From Mytilisepta virgata (Eukaryota; Mollusca; Bivalvia; Mytilida; Mytilidae): a stretch of DNA of 64,000 nt. This document shows, piece after piece, positions 1 to 13,100 of the stretch. The notes beneath the pieces are model-generated. The model had not been told where the DNA came from, made no database searches, and saw only the letters and a program-made list of their open reading frames with translations. The stretch spans positions 90,000,513 to 90,064,512 of the forward strand of contig CM051521.1 in assembly GCA_028015205.1 (NCBI GenBank), in the 5' to 3' direction. A program made the translations under genes and the position numbers. Position 1 is the stretch's first letter; every line of letters starts with the position of its first letter.

Positions 1-535
1 GATAAAATATTTAATATTTTGAAAACCATTGTGATCCCCACCCTATAACCATATATATTATTACTCCTTATGATAAGACAAATCATTTGGTACCATAGGG
101 GGGTCTGAGGGGGGTCATGCCCCACCCCCTCAAATGATAAAATACTAAATATTCTGAAAACCATTGAGATCCCAACCCAATAGTGTTCTTCTTCCTCTTC
201 TAATCAAATTTTTTGTCCGGAACATAACTTTTTTGTTTCTTGAGCTAGCCTCATGATATTTGGAAGGTATATGCATCAGGTCAAGGCGGAGTGAGAGTAC
301 CACATTTGGGTCCCTGGGGGTCAGTCCCCACCCCCTAGCCTACATTATCTTGGAAAGGGTTGAAATCCCCACCCTTAAACCATATATTTTATTATTCATG
401 ATAACAAGACAAGTTGAATGCAGTATACATCTGAGCCCCGGGGGTCATCCCCTACCCCTCAAGACCAGAAACCTTAATTTATCTTAAAAATGGTTCAGAT
501 CCCTTCCCCAAAACTATATATTACCTTATTCATTC
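1..535. repeat. Decayed tandem repeat, 3-4 units
   Basis: Related blocks recur near 20, 155, 350 and 485, each with a version of GGTTGAAATCCCCACCCT followed by an AAACCATATATTT stretch. A GGGGTCAtgCCCCACCCC block recurs near 105, 317 and 440. The units are diverged and unevenly spaced, which suggests an old tandem array in an upstream intron of the dynein gene. Confidence 0.6.
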
Positions 536-894
536 CTTGTTGAAGCACATATCTGTAGGTAACTACATGTATTATGTACATTAGCTCTTAATTTGCCACC
601 TTGATGATCCCTAAAAAATGTTAAAAAAACTATGGGTATGGAAGGGGAGACATCAGTTTTAGCGTGCTAAAACAGTCCAGCATGCTGGACTCCTGTGACA
701 ACAGTACCTCTAGTTTTTGTTGGAGTTATTGCCCTTAAAACATGCGCATATAAATCTTTGACGTGTGTTATATATAGATGCATTTGAGTAGGAAAAATTG
801 TTTTAGTTCAGAGCTGACAATCTGCTGTAGTTCTACAAGGCTTGATTCAATCAATAAAATGCACGTAAAAGATTAGTTTTATTTCCTGTTTCAG

Positions 895-1187
895 ATTGCT
901 CAGTTGAACAGCTTAATTAGTATGCTTATTGGTAAACTTAGCAAAGGTGATCGACAGAAAATCATGACAATATGTACGATCGATGTCCATGCACGTGACA
1001 TTGTAACCAAACTGATTACCAACAGAGTTGACAGTTCACTAGCCTTTGCCTGGTTGAGTCAGCTTCGTCACAGATGGGATGACAATGAACATGACTGCTT
1101 TGCCAACATTTGTGATGCACAGTTTAGATATGCACATGAGTATCTTGGGAATACTACTCGTCTTGTTATTACACCATTAACTGACAG
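895..1187 (+). CDS. Dynein heavy chain exon 1 of window: linker end/AAA1 entry
   Basis: The acceptor is TTTCAG at 889-894 and the donor GT at 1188. The exon encodes about 98 residues starting [16 protein letters not shown] and including [20 protein letters not shown] and [11 protein letters not shown], conserved in the DNAH9/11/17 group just before AAA1. It ends in phase 2 inside the Arg codon of PLTDR. An ATG is not used here; the reading frame enters from upstream exons outside the window. Confidence 0.93.
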
Positions 1188-4100
1188 GTTAGTTACGCCC
1201 ATGTTTTTTATGTTTATAAAGTCAATCAATTTCAAGTCTCAAGAAGATGTTATTGTTGTTGGTTCAAGAAATACCTTTTAAAAGTAATTTTTTGTGACAT
1301 AATGTATGTGAAGACATCAAATTATTAAGCCTTCTCAGGATACTATCTAATCAGTGAAAATATAATGACAAATGTCACTAGGGAATTTTTTTACAAATTC
1401 CTCAAATCTAAAAAATAATGAATATGAAAATGTAAGGAATATGGTGTAAATGTCATTGAGACAATGTCCCAATGAGGAACGATATTGGTTAATTACATCT
1501 AGGGGTTGCCATGTGGCCTTCAACAGGGAGCAACATGTCCCTCCACAAGACAAGTTATAAATGACCCAAGAAATAATCGTATAGACATGAAACAAAAGTA
1601 ACAAAAATAAAACAAAAATATGTGTAATAAAAATATAACTGCACATAGATGAGAAATACAACAATTGAAAATAAAGTACACAAAGGTCCTTGTTTGGGAC
1701 AGGCACATATACAGTTTGGATGCTGTTCAGCATATTGATGAGTATTCAACCCTACCCCTTTAATTAGCTCACCTGGCCATAGGCCATGTGAGCTATTGCC
1801 ATCACTTGGCGTCCGTCGTCGTCGTCGTCTGTCGTCGTCGTCGTCTGTAAACTTTTTCAAACGTTAACTCGTCCTAAACTACTGGACCGACTTCAACCTA
1901 ACTTTGCAGAATTGTTCTTTAGGGCATCTGGAAAATTTCTATCGTTTAAAATTTTTGAAATGTCGAAAAACATGGCTGTCGTTACTATAAATAGAACATA
2001 GGGGTAAATTGCTGTTTTTTGCTAATAACTCAAAAACCGTTACAGATATCGAAAATCTGACATGGGGTAAAATTGATCAGCATGACAAGATCTACCTACC
2101 CTGAAATTTTGAAGGAAATTCCAAAACCCATTTAGGAGTTATTGCCCTTTTTTCACATTTTTGGCTTTTTTTTATGTTATTATTTCAAAAATCTTCTTCT
2201 CTGAAACTACTATTCAAAATCATATGAAACTTGGTAAGATTGTTGCTTAGGGTACCCTGCATAGAACTGATGTGGGGATTTTTGATTCGTCGAAAAACAT
2301 GGCCGCTGTTACTAAAAATAGAACATAGGGGTAAATTGCTGTTTTTTGCTAATAACTCAAAAACCGTTACAGATATCGAAAATCTGACATGGGGTAAATT
2401 TGATCAGCATGACAAGATCTACCTACCCTGAAATTTTGAAGGAAATTCCAAAACCCATTAAGGAGTTATTGTCCTTTTTTCGTCAAATTTTCATAATTTA
2501 ACATTTTTCGTCATTTATCTCCAAAACTATTTGAGATAGAAGTGAAATGTAAATTTGAAAAATGTTTGCCATGTTGAGATCTACATACCCTGAAATTTTA
2601 AAGGAAATCCCAAAACCCATTTAGGAGTTATTGCCCTTTTTTGTCAAATTTTTAAAATTTTAACATTTTTGCATTTATCTCCAAAACTATTTGAGATAGA
2701 AGTGAAATGTAAATTGAAAAATGTTTGCCATGTTGAGATCTACCTACCCTGAAATTTTGAAGGGAATCCCAAATTCTATTTAGGAGTTATTGGTTTGTGT
2801 AATTTGAGGTCGGGTTCTGTTACATTTATTTAAGGTTCACCCTTATTCCTGGTAAATTTTGTCAACTTCCTGCCAGGACTACCACCATCAGGGAACACAT
2901 TTTAACATTAAACCTTATGAAAAATAAATCTTCAACAAATTTTCCCTGAACAATTGAACCAATTGCAACAAACTTGGTCAAATAGTTGATTAATTGTCCA
3001 ATGAAAACCAGACTCCAGGTGAGCGATACAGGCTCTGGTGAGCCTCTTGTGTAAGTCCTCCAACTATTGTTATAGAATACAGGTACATATATGTATGTTA
3101 CATGTAAGCATTAAAATTAGAGTTTTATAATTCATGATAATTTTATTGTTATTTAGAATAATTCTGCTGTTTGCAATCCAGATTTGTCCATTATGGTTTC
3201 TTTATTATCAATGTACATATTAATTTGGAATGTGCAGCAATTCCACTTTTTTCTAGTAGGAAAAATCATCGCTGGTTATTGTAGCAATTCATCTAGCCTT
3301 ACTTTATTGCTGTAATAGAAAAAATCACTGAGTTATGAAATTTTCACAATATTTTACAGGTGTTACATCACATTAACACAATCACTACACTTGATAATGA
3401 GTGGAGCTCCAGCTGGCCCTGCAGGGACAGGTAAAACTGAAACCACTAAAGATCTAGGTAGAGCTCTAGGTATCATGGTGTATGTCTTCAACTGCTCTGA
3501 ACAAATGGACTACAAAGTAAGAAAACGTGCCTACTGCCTGTCTTAAAGTTTTCTGGAATAGCCAGATATTCAGATTTTGACTATGTTTTATGCTCAGGCC
3601 GCTAGGTGACGGGGCATTAAGATTTACCCTTGTCTGTCGGTACGTACATACATCCCGAAATTGAAATTGGTTTCCGTTCTCTTTAGTTTGCCTCATTGAA
3701 ATATTATGAAACATATACACAATGCATATTACCACCAAACATAGATCTATTTTGAATTTGGTTGGGATCACATTCACCGTTCTGAAGTTATGCCATTTAT
3801 AAATGGAAAAATTGCTGAATTTGCCGTTTCCACGCTAACTTTACTTTGTCTCAACCAAATGTTATGAAACTTTTACACAATGCTTATTACCACCAAACAC
3901 TGATCAAGTTTGAATTTGAATGGTGTCACTTTCATCATTCTTGTGTTATGCCCCTTTATAAATTGAGAATTGCAAAATTTGCTGTTTTGCGCACACTATG
4001 ACTTTTACTCATTAAGTTTCAAAGAACGTCAGTAGGTTTGAATTAGTACATTGACCCTTGCATATTTATAAGTGGGAGCATCTGTGTCCCATGGACACAT

Positions 4101-7100
4101 TCTTCTTTTATCATCCATATATATCTTACACAAAATATTAAATTTCCATATGTTGGAACCTTTTGATTTTCCACACAGCTTTCGTGAATTCATTTATTTT
4201 CATGGATTACTGAAAATTTGTTATATCGAGGATATTAAAATTTGTGGTTTTGAAACTTCCTTGTAATCAATGTGTTTTTTTAATAACCGAAGTTTGTGGT
4301 TACTCATCTAAGAAAACCACAGACCTGGTAACAGTAAAGTAAAATTTATCCACAGTAAGATTGGTATTATATTTTTTATACAGGATCTCAGTTAGAATGA
4401 TAAATTCAGATATATTTATGCTTAATTTTTTTATTGTAAAATATAATCGCTGTTCCAAATACTTTGAAAGTTTTCTCTGACCCAAGCAAAAACAAAATTG
4501 GTAATATGTTAACCACATATTTCAGTGAAAAAAAATTATATTTTGTTTTCCAGTCTATTGGTAACATCTACAAAGGTTTAGCACAGTCAGGCGCATGGGG
4601 CTGTTTTGATGAGTTTAACCGTATAGCTGTTGAAGTGTTATCTGTTGTTGCTGTACAGGTCAAGTGTATACAGGATGCTATAAGAGAGAAGAAAAAAGTG
4701 TTTAACTTCCAGGGAGAAGAGATAAGACTGAATTGGAATGTTGGTTTGTTCATAACCATGAACCCGGGTTATGCTGGAAGGACAGAGCTACCAGAAAATC
4801 TGAAGTCCTTGTTTAGGCCTTGTGCCATGGTGGTCCCAGATATTGAACAGATTTGTGAAATTATGTTGGTGGCTGAAGGGTTCATTGATGCTAAGTTGCT
4901 GGCCAGGAAGTTTATTACCTTGTATAATCTATGCAATGAACTTTTGTCAAAACAGGATCATTATGATTGGGGACTGAGAGCTGTGAAGTCGGTCCTTGTT
5001 GTAGCAGGTACCTTGAAGAGAGGAGACCCTGACAGACCAGAAGATCAGGTGCGTTAAAATTTATAACATTATTTTGATATAAAACAATAAATTTACTTTA
5101 TTGTACCATCATCTGAAAAAGTGTGTTTTGTTGACCAACCTTTTAGCTCACCTGGCCCAAAGGGTCATGATGTGAGCTATAGCCATTACTTGGGGTCCAT
5201 CGTCCGTTGTCGTCGTAACTTTCTTTTAAAGATCTTCTCCCCTGAAACCACTGGAACAATTGGAACAAACCTTGGCAGCAATGGTTTTGTATGAGTTCCT
5301 CATTTAGAATAGTATCCGATGACCCCGCCCGCCATCCAAGATGGCCTTCAGAGCCGAACATAGTTTAACATAGGACCCTTTGAAATAATTTTAAAATATT
5401 CTTGTCTGAAACCACTTGGCCAATTGGAACAAAACTTATCAGCAAAGGTCCTTAAGTGGTCCTATTAGGTGGTCCTATTTCAGAATTATATTCGTTGACC
5501 CCGCTCGCCATCCAAGATGGCTGCAAGAGCCGAAAATAGTTTAACATAGGACTTTATAGGAAATTTACTTAAAGATCTTCTTGTCTGAAACCACTAGGTC
5601 AATTGGAACAAAATTTGGCAGCAATGGTCCTTAGATGGTCCTCTTTAAGAATTATATCCAATAACCTGACCTGTCATCCAGGATGGCTGACAGAGCTGAA
5701 CATAGTTTAACATAGGACCTATGAGAAATTTACTTAAAGATCTTCTTGTCTGAAACCAGTAGGCCAATTGGAACAAAACTTGAAAGCAATGGTCCTTTTA
5801 ATGTGCTCCTCTTTCAGAATCCAAGATGGCTGCCAGAGTTGAACATAGTTAAACATAGTACCCTGTGGGAAATTTCCTAGTCTGAAACCACTGGGCCAAA
5901 TGGAACATAACTTGGCAGCAATGGTCCTTTGTTGGTCCTCTTTCAGAATTGTATCCAATGACCAGAGCGGAACATAGTTTAACATAGGACCTAATGGGAA
6001 AAATCACTGAAAGATCTTCTTGTTTGAAACCATTGAGCCAGTTGGATGTTTCAGGCTGCCTGTCAAGATGGACATAGTCCAAGTGAGCAATACATTCTCC
6101 TGAGAGCCTCCAGTTTCATGGTTTGTAGACTGTGAAATTAAAATTAAATTTGTTAACTTCCTTTGTCAGTTTACATTTTTATTAACTACGTTACTAGTAC
6201 ATATTTAAAGTAAACAGCAAAAGTATACTGTTAAACAAATTTCCACTAAATTTTTTTTAGTGGTACCATGCCATAGTAAGACATTATCTACATATTCATA
6301 TAGTTATTTTGTTAATTCCATACTTTTTTAGGTATTGATGAGAGCCTTGAGAGATTTTAATATCACAAAAATTGTCACAGATGATATTCCTATCTTCATG
6401 GGTCTTATTGGGGATCTGTTCCCAGCACTCAGTGTTCCTAGAAAGAGAAATATAGAATTTGAGAAAAACATCAAAAAAGCTATCCTTGATCAGAAATTGC
6501 AGCCTGAGGAGAATTTTATTTTGAAGGTATGTCGAATATATTGTGCATGTGTGTTTCATGTTGGTAATCATTTCTAAAGATATACTTTTTTTGTGAAAAA
6601 AATGACTATATAAGTGTGTTCAATGACCTTCATCAGTGCAAAGATAGAAATAGATATTATTAAGCAGTTTGATGCCAAATTATGTTATAAACTAACTTTT
6701 GCCTAATGCCATGAATTGTAAATTTTTGTATTGAACAATGACATTTCAGATCTTGAAATTATTTATTAATTTGCCTTCGATGAAGGTCATATAGGTCTAG
6801 CTTTTCCATAGCAATGCTAGTTAACAGTATCTTATTATCGTAAAATAGTTAAATTAGGTATGCAGTTGAGTGAGAATGAGCATATCCCATTTCAATAAAA
6901 AAAATTCTTAATTTGCATTTAAAGTTTTATAATTGGCTCAGATTAAAGAAAATGGCTTATGATATTTGTAGATTGTACAGTTGCAAGAACTAATAGATGT
7001 TCGTCACTCAGTATTTATCCTGGGACAGGCAGGTGTTGGTAAAAGCATGGTATGGCAGTCATTAAATAAAACTTACAAAAATGGGGGACAAAAACCTGTT

Positions 7101-10100
7101 TCTATAGACCTAGATCCAAAAGCTGTCACAAATGATGAACTGTTTGGTGTCATAAATCCAGTTACTCGAGAATGGAAAGACGGTTTGTATTTTAAACTTT
7201 TTAAGTTAAATAAATTTTTAGTCTGTAAGTCTGTAGATAAATTGTGTGCATTGGACAGTATATGGTTTTATACAAACATATTAAACCTAATTACTAGTGA
7301 AAATCTAAGAAACTTAAGAGTTCCATGAACTTGAGAGGATTTGAAATAGGTTTGAAGACAATATACTTTTAAAAGCTTGTACACTTAAGTTTAAAGTTAT
7401 GTAAAAAAGAAATTGTAGATTTGACAGAAGTTTCAACCCGATGTGATCATTTTGCAAATCTTTATAAAAAAATAAGATAGATATTTCTTTGTGTTAGGAT
7501 TATTTTCTGTTATGATGAGAGATCTAGCAGAAATGACAAATGACAGTCCAAAGTGGATTGTTCTGGATGGAGATGTTGATCCTATGTGGATTGAATCCCT
7601 CAATACTGTAATGGATGACAACAAAGTACTGACTCTGGCCAGTAATGAAAGGATTCCCCTGACAGATAGTATGAGACTACTGTTTGAAGTTAGTCATTTG
7701 AAAACAGCAAATCCATCTACTGTATCCAGGGCTGGTGTCCTGTTTATTAACCCTGCTGATGTTGGATGGAATCCGTAAGAATTTTTTGTGCCATTTTTAG
7801 ATGATATCTTTTTTACATTAAAATATTCATACTGCAGTCTCTAATTCTTCAAGTTAAAACTTTAACAATATATTTAAGAACTGTAGTCTTATCTTTTGTT
7901 AAGTAAATGATGTGAACATTTTTAGGATGTTAGAAAATATTTTCAAATCGGTATTTGAAATGAATTTTTTTGTTACTATAAAGTAAAATGCAAATATCAC
8001 ATTGTAGAAGTTCTAATGTTTAAAAAAATCTTTGCTTAGATATATACATGTGCATGTATGAAATCAGTCCATGATTGTCTATGGTAAACTGTGGAATTTA
8101 GTTCAACATATACTGATGAAATTAAAATGATTTTATGGTACATAAAACAATATTGGTAAATTTAATTTTTGTATTTAACAGATATGTACAAAGTTGGTTG
8201 GATACAAGAAAAATGCAGTCAGAGAGGGCAAACCTTAGCATCATGTTTGACAAATATGTCCCAACATGCCTTGACACATTGCGTCATCGCTTTAAAAAAA
8301 TCACGCCAGTAGCTGAAGTCAGTCAAATACAGATGTTGTGTTATCTGTTAGAATGCCTAATAACTGAGGAAAATATCCCCCAGGACAGTCCTAAGGAACT
8401 GTATGAGTTGTACTTTGTGTTTGCCTCTGTTTGGGCTTTTGGTGGTGTCATGTTCCAAGATCAGGTATCCATAGGTTCTTTGATCATAATTTTAACATTG
8501 GTTAGGCAATATATATCAAAAAATGTAAGTGCCAGTATATGGAAAAGGTTTTAACTTCTTCTTTGAATTAATTTATTTTCTTGATCATATGTTTTTTCTC
8601 TTTCCTGTCAGGAAACCTTAATGTTAGAATTATATGAGAATTTTTTGTTTGTTAATTAACCTTTTTGAGTCATCCAAGAAAACATAAAAAGTTTAGAATT
8701 GATTGCAAATTATATTTGTACTTCTCAAAAATGATTTTGAATGGGGAATTTCTGATATAAAAATTAATGCACTTGAAAATTTGAATTGACTAACTTGAAC
8801 CTATCCTTAAATTTGTAAAAACATTATTTCAAATATTTTTTTTATGCATTTTGTGCATATATCATGCTACAGAGGGATGTAATACTTGATTTACCAAAAT
8901 CTCAGGAAGTGTTATCCCCCTTTTATATTGAAAATGTCATAGACAAATGTTTTTGATTATCTTGAAGATGTATTTGAATAAAATATAGTAATATCAATTG
9001 TTTTAGTTACGACTTATCTTATTGAATCTGTCGGGTAAGTGATCAGACAATTCACATTGATTAATACATTGGAACCTCTGTAAACCGAACAGCTGTGGGA
9101 CCGGAGAAATCGGCCGGTTTTAGGAGGTTCCGGAAAAGACGTATCTCATCCGCAGAGTGAAACCGGAAGTGTATTACAATGTATTATAACGATGTTGTAA
9201 ACTTGTGCCATTTGCTTACATATGTACATGTACCATGCGCATATTATTTTAATACAATTAATTGTTTTTAATTTCAATCCGACGTTTTTATTGATGCCTG
9301 ATTATTGTTTGATTAACAACTTTCACACCTTTATTTAAAATGGTTATTTAGTTTAATGATGTCAATCATCGATCAATTAAGGATGACATGTATTACGGTT
9401 CACTGATTTTCCAGGTAATACATTGTTTCGGCCGGTTTCTGGAGGTTAATTTGACAAGAATATATATGTTTTGTACCAGAAAGTACGGCTGGTGTTCGGA
9501 ATTCAGAGGGTCCGGTTTTCAGAGGATTTTTTTACTTGAATATATAGGCAAAAATTCCAGACCGAAAGTAAAAGTTCGGTTTTCAGAGGAATCCGGTTTT
9601 CAGAGGGGCCGGTTTTCGGGGGTTCCACTGTATCCTCAAATTTCCCTGGAACTGAGGTTGACAGACAGTAGTGAAAATTCTTTTTGGAAAACCAATTTCA
9701 TACTTTTGAAATTTTCTTTTATAAAATAATCTATAACATTTAGTTCCACTTCACCTACTAAAAACCACCAAATAAATAAACTAACAATTTTACTTTATTT
9801 CAGCTTGTAGATTACAGAGTTGAATTTACTAAGTGGTGGATAGCAGAGTTCAAAACAGTAAAATTTCCTGCAGCTGGCACTGTGTTTGACTATTATATTG
9901 ATACAGAAACCAAGAAGTTTGAACCCTGGACAAAGAGAGTTCCTAAGTTTGAATTGGACACAGAAATGCCACTGCAGGTATGTTGCATGCTGTCTTAGAA
10001 ATGATAAAACAAAATCTGTTACCCAAGTAGTCTTGAAAGCTTCAGGCTTAGGTATATCAAACTTAGAATTAGTTTACAAGATGGATGGATCAATAAAGTT

Positions 10101-13100
10101 ATCTAATTTATTAAGTGTCCTCATGTAGAGTTTTATATGTTGTTTGTCGTAATCACATTATAGATAAGTAGCTTCTCCACACTGAGGTACTGTTTGAATC
10201 CACCAACAAAAAATGGCTGCTATGATATGATCAGTTTCAATGAAAATAGTGTGAAACCCCCAGAAAAGTCACTAAAATTGATTTCTGGATTTTATAGAAA
10301 TTTATGGTATGATCTTTGATGTAACTCATGGCTGGGTGTGATTTACGTAGAAATGAAAGTGATAATATATAGATTTTAAATTCTATAGAAAAAATATCAT
10401 TAGTCACATATAGTAGTATCTTCTGTACCATAACTTAAAGGCAGAATTATAAGTGCACTTGCATTGCATTGATTGATTTTGCTAAAATCTGGTTCAAACA
10501 AGAGCCTAGAAAAGAAATTTGTCTTGCTGTAACATATTTGATTAGGATCAGTCATATATTTAGTGTTACATTTCTTATTTCATTAATTTTCTATTCACAT
10601 AAACTCTTCGATATCAAATATATGACTTTATAATTATCTTGTTCATATAAAAATTTAGGCTGCACTTGTCCATACTGCTGAGACAACCAGAATCAAATTC
10701 TTCCTTGACATGCTGATTGAGAGGAAACGTCCTGTAATGTTAGTAGGAAACGCTGGTACAGGGAAGACTGTTCTGATGCAGGAGAAACTTCTTAGCCTTC
10801 CCGATGACTTCATGATTACCAATGTCCCATTTAATTTCTACACCACCTCAGCGATGTTACAGAGAGTACTGGAGAAGCCATTGGAGAAAAAAGCAGGCAG
10901 AAATTTTGGACCTCCTGGGACAAGACGACTCATCTACTTTGTAGATGATATGAATATGCCAGAGGTAAAAAAAAATTATTTTGGCCAAATAAACTAAAAT
11001 ATAAGGTTCTCAGACACCAACATTCAACTTAAAAAGTTGCCAATGGAACTTTAAAATTTGGCACCAAAAGATTCAATTTTCAAACGATTTGTAACATTGA
11101 TCAAGTCAGAAAGTAAGAAAACGATCATGGCAAACATGATTCTTGTGAGTTTGACAGTCAACATCTCCAGACAAATCAATCGATGGACGATTTCGATATT
11201 GTCTGTCCAATCTTTAATTACCATGGAACCAGTCTGCAGATGAGTTTTTGCAGAAGAAATAGAGGAAATTCGAATCATTGACGTGCATAACCCATTTGTA
11301 TATGCCACACATGGTAGATGAATTTTTTCAAACAGGATATGAATATTGCCAAAATAAACACCTAAACTGAAAGTCCCTTGCCTTTTTTAACAGGACATAA
11401 ACTAAAAAAAAACAATTTCCTGCCTACCTTGCCATTTTTACCCGCATAGCCGAACGCAGAAACAGGTCTAAGAGTCAGGTCACTTCGTCTGTCCCCCAGT
11501 TTGTCTGTCCATCACAGAAAAGGGTACCTACTTTGTGTAATCCGAAACTCCAACACCATAAATGTGGTAATTGTGAAATTTTGCACACTTATTCTGAACA
11601 CATTGAAGATGTGGAACTCCCCTTTTGAGGTGATTTCAGATAAAAAATGTAAAATTTATCATTTGTTGAACTTAGTCATTTTTTAGGCACATCAGGTACG
11701 AAGAGTACCTTATCTGAAACTCCAACAACTTTCACATGGCATTTCTGAAATTGTGCACAGTTATTCTGACTACATGGAACACATACCTATTTTTTGTAAT
11801 CTGAAAATGACGCCTTTTACTCAGCCCTTATAAAAATTAAGCATTTCAATAAAGCCAAATACAGATGAACATACTGGTATAAATTTTTAAATTTTTTTTT
11901 GCTTGTGTATTTCCTTAGAGGAGTTTTAATCAGAGTTTTATAGCAGAACATATCAGGCTTTTTTTTTGGCCCAAACAAGATAGTTATTTAATGTTATAGT
12001 AAGAATGGAAATGGAGATTGTGTCATAGAAACATCACAAAAAAGTTATGCCTTTTCTCTCAAGAAATAAGATAAAACTGATTACTACTACATTCAAAGAT
12101 AAATCTTACAATGTAGATAACTTTAAGTCTTATAAACTGAGAACAGTGGACGCTAAAAATTCTCTTATTTGCAGGCAACACAGGTCCAGACATCTACTGA
12201 TAATTGGTCTGGTTAATAGCAATTGTCTGAGAATCAGAGAATTTCTTTTAAATTAGTATCTTATTGGATTTTTTAAGTTTGTAATAAATGTGGTTGAGTA
12301 CTTAGACTTATAATCAAAATGAACCAGAAAATGAAACAAAGCTCTTGATCTTTTATATTTTCAGTTTACAAATGTACATCACAACTTTAAATTGAAAAGA
12401 GAAAAAAAAATTCTAGAAGAAATACCATGTAGTAAGTTACCACACTTTCAGTAGGAATATTTTCAGTATTAGAGAGGTTTAATATTTAGTTTAAGCTGTT
12501 TTGACCAAAACTGCATCGAGGCTTTAATGTTGAGCAGTATTACCATGATAAATTGTCTTAAATTTGTTTTAAGGTGGACAAATATTATACTGTACAGCCC
12601 CACACATTGATCAGACAACATATAGACCATGGTCATTGGTATGATAGAACTAAACTGACCATTAAGGAAGTACACAATACTCAGTATGTAGCCTGTATGA
12701 ATCCCACAGCAGGAAGCTTCACCATCGATCCCAGATTGCAGGTTTGTTTGCTTTATTTGTAATGCATATCTATGGCACGCCATTTTTATATTTATTCAAA
12801 TTCCAAGATATCTTATTTATTTAACAAGATATCTTATTAAGTATTAAGATATCTTAATTTTTATAAGATATCTTATTTAATTTGAAAGTAAATAAGATAT
12901 CTCTATAAGTTAATAAGATATCTCTATTAGTTAATAAGATATCTTATAAAGTATATAATATCTTACTTCTTTATAAAGATATCTTTTAAACACATACTTT
13001 ATTCAGGGTTTGCACGGGTGCTTGAAAACCTGGAAAGTACTTGAAATTGAAAATTGGAAATTAAGGCCTTGAAAGTACTTGAAATTCAAAGGAGGTCCTT

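Noticed and set aside
1555..1860. 101-codon - strand open frame starting with an arginine run
   Set aside because: The arginine run is the GTC tract of the interspersed repeat read in reverse; no other coding signal.
11051..11308. An 85-codon open frame on the - strand in a dynein intron
   Set aside because: No recognisable domain, no splice or promoter context; overlapping open frames on the + strand are equally long. Possibly a repeat or gene fragment, not called.
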